Source: Butyriboletus loyo (lineage: Eukaryota > Basidiomycota > Agaricomycetes > Boletales > Boletaceae). Taken from it: a DNA stretch of 41,086 bases. The position numbers were made by a program, and so were the translations under genes. The stretch lies in NCBI GenBank assembly GCA_038093515.1, contig JBBPSI010000214.1, positions 1-41,086 on the forward strand, read 5' to 3'. Positions 32,507 to 41,086 of this stretch are shown in pieces (the stretch's first letter is position 1; each line of letters starts with the position of its first letter). The notes beneath the pieces were generated by a model. It searched no databases. It saw nothing but the letters and a program-made list of their open reading frames with translations, and was not told where the DNA came from.

Positions 32507-33150
32507 GCGTTGAGAAGAGTCGGCCGTGCTCTGGCGGGAACTCTGTGTAGTCTTCAGTCGACGTTCACTGTGTGTTTAAAATTATCTCAGGCCGATGTTG
32601 GTTTTCAACACAGAGTGGGACGTTCAGAATGTGTAGTATTCATGTTTGAATGCAATATGAGGGGTATGTGCGTCATACGCGAGATGATTTTCTTTTTACC
32701 TTCACCTCGAGTGATCAAGGTGTATCGGATGCTCCCGAGATCACAGACATTGACGTTCGTGAAACGTTTCCAATCGCACACAACAAACTCATATTCAAAG
32801 CACTGGTACAGACTTTGGTACGTAGAAAGGACCGTCGTACAAATATTTTCATTTTCGCAAGAGGGCAATCAATGAAGGAGAAATGAACTTGGGGAGACGG
32901 TGGTACAAACATTTTTTCTTTTCAGCTTTTCAGAAAAACCAATCAAACACGAGCAAAGCAACACGACGCAGTTGTCGTACAGAACATGTTGGAAAGGGGG
33001 GGGGGGGTCACCAACTAGATATCGTACAAGAGGAGACATTGACGGGAAACCCTTGGGGAAACCTGATCAAGAGCCTGTATCAATAGATCGTCTTTCAGAC
33101 AGGCGGGCCAAAAACGCGAAACGAAGCAAACTTCACTCACAAGCCCCAAT

Positions 33151-34563
33151 TTAAGTCAATTTGGTACGGAACTGCCCGATGACCGAGTTTATCCAGCGGT
33201 GCTGGCCAGGTCTAATGGGGGTATTGTAATAGTCTTGGAACAGGACCTCGTAGCCATCCTTGAGCTTCACGAAGAGCGTGTGCGAAGATCCACCAAAGTG
33301 GAACAACCCAACCTGGTCTCCGACGTCGACGTCAGTGCCATCTGCGACGGTAATGTCGCACGTGGACACCTCCGCCATTCCGATCGCGATGAAGGCAACG
33401 AGGTCGATGGGGGAATCAGCCTCGGTTGGCTGTATGATGAACACGGCGCGAGTGGCAGCGACGCTGAGCCAGGGTTGAGAACGAATCAGGGCACCGTGGG
33501 GATCGCCTGGCATGAGGTCGGGGTCGTATTCAGGGGCACCATCATCGGGCAGCACGGCGTAGTAGGTGCCGGGGAATACGTAGCTCTTCACGACCTTGCC
33601 TTTGATGGGACTGTGCCAACGGTGATAGTCCTGGGGACTAAGGAACGCCTGGTAAACTGACGCGCCCACGAGTCGGCCAGCATACTCGGGGGCTAAACTG
33701 TGCTCATCATCACCACCGAGAGCGTCGTAGAGGGAATAGCTCTGGCTCTTGAGCCAGAATGTATCGTGAACCTGCACGTTTGAAGCGGTGCGCAAGACGG
33801 TGCACTCGCAGGCGTTGTAGAGGAAGAGGCGGTTGGGATCTGTCACGACGGGGCGCACGCCGTCCTTGAGCAGTCTGGTGAAGAAGGAATCCCACGATCT
33901 GTAGTATTTGGGTGCCGCGATCTCGGTAATGTAGGTGTCCGCAAAGCTGAGCTTTCCGAGGCCTGATTCCAACACGACCAAGCCTTCGGGACTGAACCAG
34001 GATGGAAGTGTACTGTTGGATGCATCGGTTTTAAGGTATTCTCCCCAACTGTTCAACAAATCCTTGAGTGCGATGTTGAAGCTCTCTTGGGTGAACAAGG
34101 TGTAAGCAGCAGAAGTGTTGCTTAACAAATCAAGGAGGAGGTACAGCGGCACACCGATCGGCTCGCCGATGGTCTCGCCCCCAATATTGGCCTTGTAAAA
34201 GTGGGGCGACGATTCAACGATACCGTCTAAAAGGTACAGAAAGTCATCGAAGCTGGTAATAATGGAATCAGGGTCCGCCCACTATCAATTTTGTTAGTTT
34301 GCAATGCTGGCATGACGTCGATTCAACTATACATTACTGTAATATTGTTGAACTTGGCGGAGAGCACGATCGAAAAGCCTGCGCTGATCCGCGGTGACAC
34401 TGTCAGAAAAGATTTGGACAGCCTCATTATGTGTTGACAAGGAGGCTTTGCGCTTGAGACCTTGTTTGACGAGGTCCTTAACCCAGGCATCATGGATCAC
34501 GTTGGTCTGAGGTACCCAAGAGTGGTAGGCTGAGCGCCTTGTGAGATTGAACGACTGAGACAT
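33151..34563 (-). CDS. PSD-family decarboxylase, PsiD-like (PSDC plus PS decarboxylase domains)
   Basis: Two exons (34563-34333 and 34281-33151, intron 51 nt) give 1362 nt and 453 aa. Residues about 40-180 resemble the fungal N-terminal PSDC domain (SIITSFDDFLYLLDGIVESS; GVPLYLLLDLLSNTSAAYTL). The catalytic domain has SWDSFFTRLL, ACECTVLRT, YHRWHSPIKGKVV, IGMAEVSTCDITV, and the self-cleavage site FHFGGSSHTL near residues 404-413, where the Ser would become the pyruvoyl group after cleavage. There is no membrane anchor or leader, so it is probably cytosolic. Domain order and length match the soluble fungal branch that includes the L-tryptophan decarboxylase PsiD (439 aa); substrate could be an aromatic amino acid or phosphatidylserine. 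Its promoter is shared with copy A, where the gene is missing. Confidence 0.88.
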
Positions 34564-35044
34564 TGTAGCGGAATATCGTTGGATGGTGCAACCGCGCAGC
34601 AACGGTTTGCTTTTATACCTAAAGACTGTTTGGACATGACGGCTAGACTCGAAAGAGTGTATTTCTCGCGATCTTAACAATTAATTTACCCACCTGACCG
34701 CTATGTTCCTGTGCATGCATGTGGAGAGACACCCCCGGAACTAGAAATTTCACTAGATCTCGGATGTCGATGAGGGACGATGGAGGAAATGTTGGCACAT
34801 TACTGCGGGCCCGAACACGCCTGACACAAGAAATTTACTTGGGAGGGGAACTAGGTTCGCTTCCAGGCTCGATCATTTCTGCGCAGCCTTGCCAAAATTG
34901 AACAATTGGTTGTGGATTTAAGCCGCCTCCGTCTTATTCAAAATGGCTTGAACGAACCAGTGTAGGATTACGCTCCCGATTTCATGTGGATACCCCTTTG
35001 CGAATAACTATCTTCAACTCCAATAGGTTGGGCGTCCAAGCTGG

Positions 35045-36486
35045 TCAACTTGGGCAACAATTGCCTCTGCTCCAAACCACCTGGAAAACGTCCCAGAGAG
35101 TAATTGGTACACCCTGATCATGATAATTTCTAAAAAGTTGTGGAGTAGTGTGGAGCCTATCTCCAATCGAAGCAGATAAGCCGGTCACGAAAGCATGAAC
35201 TGACTGACCTGCGGAGATGGGCTCAATGGTGGGTATGTAATTGGATTGAAACTTTGTCGCTTCTAGTGAAGTTTCTGGCCACATGATGGCACAATCAGGT
35301 TCGACTTTGACGTCTTATTTGATGAAGATGATGCGCCCAAGTCACCGTTGGAGCTTGGTATCTCGTTCGGCACAGGCTACGTACCTTTCCCTCGTTGTTG
35401 CCTGGCACATGGGCCTGGTTCTCGAACATCGATCCCCCTTGTTTATGTAAATCTTATCATCGCTGTGGGAATGGAGATTGCTCGCCTCTTGTTCCGCCCG
35501 TGCCAAAAGATCATTGGATCTGGCCTTCCAATCTGCGTCGAAGCTTCGTTCACCCTGGCAAGCGCCTGTCAGATTCGGAATCGATTTGCAGTGATACACC
35601 ATCTAAATCGGTCCCAGTAACAGTGCGGTCTTCGTTGGTTGATGGAAAATAGGAGAACTTGTGAACAATCATGACAGTCTGCCAACCACGCATGAGTACC
35701 TCAAAATTTGATGGTGGAATGGGAAAGACCACGTCGCGCGCGATCCGGGGGGTCTTGCGGGTGCGGCCGTCGGCTTTGTGCGGAACTAGCGCAAAGGTAG
35801 CGGATCCGTCATTCCTCCTACTCCACTGTTATCTGACCGCTGACTAAGCCAGCGCAACCGAACTCCAAATAAAAACAAGTATCGGATAATTGAACGACTT
35901 TCCATGGGCTTTTAATCCACGAATACAATAAATCGGGGCTTGAAATGTGTCTGAGACTCCAGATTTGGTGATGGCATAAGATATTCAGACACGAATGAAT
36001 TATTATCGGCTCATCAATCTAATTGGCGGTCACCTCGTCTATAGTGGTCAGCGCTCAGCATCCGGTCCGATTAGTATTCCATACTTGTGGCATTTTGATC
36101 ATATTTGTCAACGAGAATAATGTCTGTACAAGGTTATGGTGCCGGAGTGTAGATATCAAGGCGATATGCACGATGATTATTTGGTCTAAATTCTATGGGC
36201 TGTAGGAATAAACGTAAAGGACACCAAAGGTACAAAGGTACAATTGAATCGAGGAGCCGACCATGGAACAGGTAGGTCAACTGACCTGCGGAGATTGATT
36301 CAGGTGGTGAGTGACAGCATGGAAGACTGGCCAGGTTCGGTGTGCTATACATTCAGTGGGAACAATCTGGAAACAAAAGGCCATTTTCTGATCGTGCTTC
36401 TGATGAAGAAAGAGGTCAATATCATTATTTCGGTGCTGCCCTTCCCCCAGAGGCCGCACGCTGATATGTAGGCGGGATACCTGCAC
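35045..36486 (-). pseudogene. Unrecognised minus-strand coding region in copy B
   Basis: Frames parallel those in copy A: QKMAFCFQIVPTECIAHRTW (about 36410-36350), VDLPVPWSAPRFNCTF (about 36285-36235), FEVLMRGWQTVMIVHKFSYF (35710-35650), VTGTDLDGVSLQIDSESD (35620-35570), SFDADWKARSNDLLARAEQE (35545-35485) and SLEATKFQSNYIPTIEPISA (35275-35215). Successive blocks change frame, some at splice-like sites (ATCTCCGCAGGTCAGT appears at 35220-35205 and a related site at 36295). The insert at 35735-36112 splits the region. I know no family with these features, and the extra Asp/Glu/Ser-rich part is intact only here. Confidence 0.35.
35735..36112. other. About 370-bp segment present only in duplication copy B
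   Basis: Copy A continues directly from GATGGTGGAATGG-AAAGAC to a short bridge and CAATGTCT. In B these are separated by a GC-rich start (CGCGCGATCCGGGGGGTCTT at about 35737) followed by AT-rich sequence. No terminal repeat, tRNA-like box or ORF was recognised, so insertion in B and loss in A are both possible. Confidence 0.5.
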
Positions 36487-37000
36487 TAGGCTCTCAATCT
36501 CGACCGGCCACTTCGTGACCCCTAAAATTCAATGATGAAGGTCTTATCTATGTTGCGAAGGTGGAGATAATTTTCCCTTCCGCTCCACCCGCCTTGAATG
36601 ATCAAATCCGTATTCTGACCATATTAACACGATGCGGAACCCCATAATGTAAATTACGACCAAGTCTGACACTCTGAAACACCATCTCAGTGCTCAAGTA
36701 GAGAGATCGCTCCTCGTAACTCCAATTTGGATGAACTGGGAAGGCTGCACGCCGCCGGTCAACATGGAATTATGATTCAAGGGGTGTATCGGCAACGTGC
36801 AACCGCCGCCGCACGGAGCAGGTGAATAGGAGTTTCTGAGGTACCTTGATCAGGGGTATTCCTATGCCTCCTGACCCTGATTCTTTCCCGGCCCTCGATC
36901 GTGTTGCTGAAAGGGCACAGGGTCATCGCCTGGTGTGATCATGACTACCAAAGCATGCTTGGAATATATGAGAGATGCCGACATTGTTGGGGTACAACGA

Positions 37001-38701
37001 ACGCACGTTGGGCATACCAGGTTTCAAATCACTCCGCAGATAAGTCGGGCATTGTCAGAGAAAAAACCACTTGACGGCATGCTCCATTGATGATAAGGAA
37101 ATTACAGATGCGGACAATCGACTTGATGAGTTTTCACGATAGAACACTGATCCCTAAGTAATGGAAACCGTGTAATATGGTGCCTTGAGCGCCCGCTGTG
37201 TCATTCAACATATGATGGTTTTTCCCAAAAAGGATTTAGCGCGACACGAAAAAAAAATCCCGGAAAAATGCGCAAACGACTTGTTTCGCTGGGTTGTGAA
37301 TGACCCCGTGAAGACAAAGTGGGTCGGGGTTGGCGGAACAGTTGGCGGAGAGAGGAGTTGATGAGTCCGCCGATCATCCCTGGCGGACATCCCAAGAAGA
37401 AATCATTTCGGGATCGCGTAACCAACGCCGATCAACGTCATCGCATGCGTGTCTGTTACGGTCAGCTCAGACACAGAACATTCTGCACGACATGCCCAGG
37501 AACCAGATCAAGAAGAATCAGATGTTGATCACCTCACCATTTCATTCAATGGACTGAAAATCAACTTCGAGATGGAGTATGAAGTGGAGTTGACTGAGGA
37601 TTCAGGGATCGATGAAGAGATCGAGCTCGAGATGCTCGATGACATTGAATTTGGCCGGAAACTTGCAGAGATGCCCGAGCGGGAAGATCTGGATTGGGTT
37701 CCAAGGGTATTGCGACGGGTGGAACACAGACGTTGATGGCTGAATCACTATCATGGCTGCCGTGTTTTGGAACATGAATGTATGTTGGGTCCTTGCTTGA
37801 ACAGCTTAATCAGATATCTGCGCCTCACAATGGTTCCCGAAAATTAGTTTCCGTTTGCACCAAGATTAATCCTACTGCACGAGCGTATCGTGACACAAGT
37901 TCATCGTGGCAGGTCCCCAGATCAACCCACAATTCAGCCTGTGAGTATGTGTATGTACCATTTCTACGTGCCGAACAACCCGACCATGCAAGCGCCACCG
38001 AGGACACGGCACTGAGTTCTGTAAAGCAAATCTGGCGCGCTCTCTGGTTCAATCCGCAGGACACAGCTTCACGTCGATAGATCCCTGCGTGTGGGCATGC
38101 GGGCATAGTATCGACGAATGTTGTCGCTGGCAACTAAGCGGTGTAACGCTCCTCATTGAATTCAAGGCGGAGTGCGGAGTCTCTGTCCACGCGCATCTTC
38201 ACCCACTTGGGTAACGGACCTTATCATCGTGTGACCAAGAGGTAGGATCAGATTTTGCGTCCGACCGAGGTTTGTCTAGGTCCGTCGCACGCTAACCATA
38301 CCCGGCCCCGCGCTTCGCATGTTTGTTAAGCATCTTATCTCGACCTCCGGATCAGAGCGTGGTCATCGATTAATTATCGGTGTCGCAACGACGGTACGAA
38401 CTGCCCATCAACGACAATGTACCAGGGTCTTATGTGAGTGCGAGTATATTATTCCTTAGATTCATCCCCCCCAACTTGGTTTTCATCTAGAACATGTTGA
38501 CGACTATCTATGGATGACGAAGGTTGAGGAAATGCCTGTTATCTTGCAAGACCTGGTTGTTCACGAAACTGAAAAAAAAGTATATGAAATTATCCAGCAA
38601 AGCCACGGGAATAATGCGACTGAACAATGAAACGCATCTCTACTAAGCCAAAACGGTCAAACGCAGAACATAACCAGCGCAAAACGTTTCGCAAGCACGC
38701 T
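37001..38701. other. Mostly non-coding interval with one acidic ORF
   Basis: The plus ORF 37449-37736 (95 aa) has an acid-rich, protein-like run (LTISFNGLKINFEMEYEVEL; EEIELEMLDDIEFGRKL). The plus ORF 37778-38080 follows in another frame. I recognise neither and cannot join them. 38100-38700, downstream of SEC62, shows nothing. Confidence 0.25.
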
Positions 38702-39664
38702 TCACGAGTCCTCATCCGGTACCTCCTCTACCCGCGCGGACCGACTTCCAGAACGTGAGGATTCGGTGGATTCATTTTCGGCAACCTCTTCGATATAAGC
38801 ACCGCCATTGTTAGCTAGCTTTTCCTCTGGAGTCTTGCCTGTTGGCGCCTTGCCTTTCTTCTTCTTACCCCCCTTTTTCTTTGGAACATCCCATTCCCAC
38901 AATGGCATGAACGATTCAATCTGTAAGGAACATCGAGTCGTCAAAAAACGATTCAGATCACGTGACATATGATATTGCTCACCACGCCTACATCTGCGAA
39001 GAGTTTTGGGAATATCCAGATACCTGGTGACGCGACGACGACGGTAATCACGTAGAATATCAGTCTTACAATCGCCAGTGCAAAGAAGGCAGCGATGAGG
39101 CCAAGCATCCCCACACTGATGTACCACACGCCGAGGCGCATGATGGGTGGCCAAAGTGGGAACATGACTCCGGCGAGCATGATGGCCACCATGAGCAGAC
39201 CGCCTGCGTACGTCGTCCACTGGGATCCCTCGTAGAACCATGCAAAGTAGCCGTCTTGCGCAAACGATTGTTGTGGCGTGACAGTGACGTGGCGCGGGGA
39301 GGATGGCGCTGAACCAGTGGGATTGCCACGGTCCACACGTAGGTAGAAAGCATAAGGAATGATGGACGTCAGGACTGCTTCCGCCTCTGTCTCATTGGTC
39401 ACGGCCGGGACGTTTTTTAGCTTGCCGTAGGTTGGGGAAAGGAGGGCTTTCACGGCAGATTTGCCTAGTAGTTGGACGGTCAAAATGACAGAAACTTCGG
39501 GAAACACAGGCTAAGAACTTTGGCGCACCTTTGAAATAGTCTACCCGTTTGCCGTTGAGAGCTCCCACACGAATTTTCATACCGGATTTGCTACTCCTTA
39601 GGAATTGGGCTACGTTGCGAGCCTCTGGAGGTGCTCGAACTTGCTGCGCCTGCGCGGTAGACAT
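38702..39664 (-). CDS. SEC62: ER protein translocation component Sec62
   Basis: Three exons (39664-39529, 39464-38983, 38920-38702) give 837 nt and 278 aa. The N-terminal cytosolic part contains FLRSSKSGMKIRVGALNGKR and a FKGKSAVKALLS turn. Two membrane segments lie at about residues 129-148 (TYAGGLLMVAIMLAGVMFPL) and 158-190, the second including MLGLIAAFFALAIVRLIFYV. After FPKLFADVG comes a Trp-rich turn (PLWEWDVPKKK), then a basic run (KKKGGKKKKGK) and an acidic Ser-rich tail. Sec62 works with Sec63 at the Sec61 channel in post-translational import into the ER. Both introns have normal GT donors (GTGCGC, GTGAGC). Confidence 0.93.
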
Positions 39665-39994
39665 TGTCGGTGAGAGGACACGAGAATTATCCGGACAGTT
39701 TTATCGCAGGGTCCGAATCGAACTTGAGCAAGGCAAACGACAGAGAGAACGAGAAACGGGTTGCTTTGCTTAGTCATCCGTTTAACGTCACTACGCATGA
39801 GCACGACTCTCCGTACATACACCACCAGCGCTGCACTCGTGCAAATTACCGTGAACGACCGAGCTCTCGATCCCAACTTTTTCAGGTGTTCTTGGGGAAA
39901 AACATATGCTCACATTCAAAATCAACAACTGAGAGAGGTTTCGTAAAGTCTATGGAGTGCAACGAGGGGGGTACATGTAAATTATGGGGTCACA

Positions 39995-40618
39995 TCATGA
40001 AGAAGTCTCCGACGAGGACTCGGTAGGAATTTTCGGGATGATGTTGTGTTTCTCGAGCAACGACTCCAGCTCCCCAGACTGGTGCACTTTGGAGGAATTA
40101 GTACGCACACTTTCCGATAAGCAGACGACTCACTTCCAAGGAGGATGTCACACCCACCAACAAATTCTCCGCTAATGTATATCTGCGGGATCGTCGGCCA
40201 TTCACTAGTGACGCAGAAATGTGGAATGAGACACGAATATTCCACAACATGACGACGCTTTGGACGACTCACGAAAACTCCTTGATACTATTCCTCAGCT
40301 CCGAGTCCTCCAGAACATCATAGGTCTTTAGTTTCTCCGAAGGAACGCCCTGGATTTCCAGGACTTGGACAGCTGCACGCGAAAAGCCACACTGAGGCAT
40401 TTGAGGGTTGCCCTTCATGAACAACACGACGGGTGATTCCTGGACGGCAGCTTGAATTTTTGTGCGGACTTCTTGTGATAGGAATCGCCGGAACGCGGGA
40501 TTCCGGTTGGAAAGCACATTGCGAGCGGAGAAGGACTGTACAATTGGGTCAGGGTAATAACATGTGTGAATGTGTTGTTACTTGCAGAAGTCTGAAGTAG
40601 CGAACGCAACATGGCCAT
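39995..40618 (-). CDS. GRX5: Mitochondrial monothiol glutaredoxin Grx5
   Basis: Four exons (40618-40586, 40535-40273, 40204-40134, 40086-39995) give 459 nt and 152 aa. The first intron begins GCAAGT and is the only donor that keeps the frame. Residues 1-31 are basic and Ser/Leu-rich with an RRFLSQ end, a typical mitochondrial leader. The fold has [20 protein letters not shown] with the active Cys60 of CGFS, then [20 protein letters not shown] and a helix [17 protein letters not shown]. By family, Grx5 binds a [2Fe-2S] cluster with glutathione and passes it on from the Isu scaffold in the matrix. It is divergent from nothing recognisable, and about 330 bp separate it from the 3' end of the next gene, SEC62. 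Confidence 0.93.
40536..40585 (-). other. GC-AG intron in GRX5
   Basis: TCT/GCAAGT donor and TGTACAG acceptor, 50 nt, phase 0. GCAAGT is the standard donor form of GC introns. The overlapping GTAACA donor would put the downstream leader and the CGFS domain out of frame. Confidence 0.82.
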
Positions 40619-41086
40619 GAGAGGTCTGCTACTACTAATTAATTCACGGGCAAGCTGATGGAAGCCTGACTAAGCAAGACACTGGGCCGTTCTTCGGTTC
40701 GACCATCATCCACCACTGAATTTACTGCCATCCCTTACTGTACATGTGGAAGAGAATCATGATCTCCACTCGGCGAGCCAATACGACTAGTGTACTACAT
40801 AATCCACACAGAACAAATCGAACAGTACCAGCCATCATTCCGTGTTGGTGAGTGCCAGGTTGGATCTCCGCGGAAAGCATCCATCATCAACCAGACGGTC
40901 CCGACTGTCACATTGTCGACATGAAAACCCAAACCTTTGGCTTGGGCAATACCCCTTGCTCTACGGGTCGTCCCAACATTCCTTTCTCTTTCGAAATACT
41001 CAGTTTCGACATGGTGTGTCCACACCAGGTGCTCTTGGGCCGTAAATCTGCCGTTCAAGGGCTATGCGAAATCTAATTACGATCTA
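40619..41086. other. GRX5 upstream region and unrecognised ORF at the window edge
   Basis: A minus frame at 41058-40795 (87 aa, starting MNGRFTAQEHLVWTHHVETE, with GLGFHVDNVTVGTVWLMMDA) may be part of a gene continuing beyond the window. It has no motif I recognise. 40640-40790 is presumably promoter sequence. Confidence 0.25.

Larger units (their letters stand above)
32507..37000 (+). repeat. Segmental duplication, copy B (with the decarboxylase gene)
   Basis: Same order as copy A, direct orientation, starting with GCGTTGAGAAGAGTCGGCCG. It opens with the last 14 or so codons and stop of the MGR3-like gene but has no MGR3 body, so A marks the original MGR3 locus. It carries about 1.75 kb (32807-34556) with the PSD-like gene, about 165 bp at 35375-35540 and about 370 bp at 35735-36112 that copy A lacks. 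Confidence 0.85.

Noticed and set aside
33199..33660. 153-codon plus-strand ORF
   Set aside because: It is antisense to the catalytic domain of the PSD-like gene.
30350..34563. A tryptamine or psilocybin-type gene cluster around the PsiD-like gene
   Set aside because: No kinase, methyltransferase, P450 or transporter gene is seen next to it, and the only close intact neighbour is the CxxCH protein.
40269..40584. GTAACA donor for the first GRX5 intron
   Set aside because: It leaves exon 1 in phase 1 while exon 2 needs phase 0. Only the GCAAGT donor fits.
1..41086. tRNA or rRNA genes and CRISPR-like arrays
   Set aside because: No tRNA A/B boxes with a cloverleaf, no rRNA sequence and no regularly spaced repeats were noticed by eye. 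Short RNA genes could still have been missed.

Overview
The window is nuclear DNA of a filamentous basidiomycete, most likely an Agaricomycete. Coding regions are broken by many 50-60 nt introns with GT/GC...AG ends. Genes lie on both strands without operons, and the proteins (a PsiD-type decarboxylase, F-box/LRR-like protein, SYG1, RAD17, SEC62, GRX5) have fungal architecture. Wherever I could join the exons of a gene completely, the coding length was a multiple of three; this supports the models for TLG1, the 400-aa CxxCH protein, the PSD-like gene, the CHCH gene, the F-box gene, SEC62 and GRX5.

Layout: 1-2400 is the 5' part of a minus-strand Ty3/gypsy retrotransposon (intact gag, start of pol with the protease, candidate LTR). 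2700-4170 is a foldback element with about 480-bp inverted arms around the C-terminal piece of a PIF1/Helitron-type helicase, followed by a 57-bp tandem duplication. 4979-13055 holds housekeeping genes: TLG1-like SNARE (+), HAD hydrolase (-), SYG1/XPR1-like SPX-EXS phosphate exporter (+). 13.9-16.3 kb is a degenerate ankyrin-repeat region (-). 17.2-27.7 kb holds a twin-CX9C mitochondrial protein (-), a Tim44-like/mL45-MBA1-like protein (+), an F-box protein (-), a small basidiomycete-type protein (+), RAD17 (+) and an MGR3-like TPR protein (+). Four of these genes point to mitochondria (CHCH, mL45-like, MGR3-like, and GRX5 further right).

27.6-37.0 kb is a direct segmental duplication. Copy A (about 27614-29793) starts in the last codons of the MGR3-like gene. 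Copy B (about 32507-37000) carries the same flanks plus a complete PSD/PsiD-like decarboxylase gene, which is missing from copy A. Between the copies sits a six-exon gene for a 400-aa CxxCH cytochrome-c-like protein of a family I recall mainly from bacteria. The right end has SEC62 (-), GRX5 (-) and an unrecognised ORF.

Most unusual observations: three phase-0 GC-AG introns in three genes; very small coding exons (14, 19, 26 and 18 nt) in SYG1; the helicase-bearing foldback element; and the duplication with clean loss of one decarboxylase copy.
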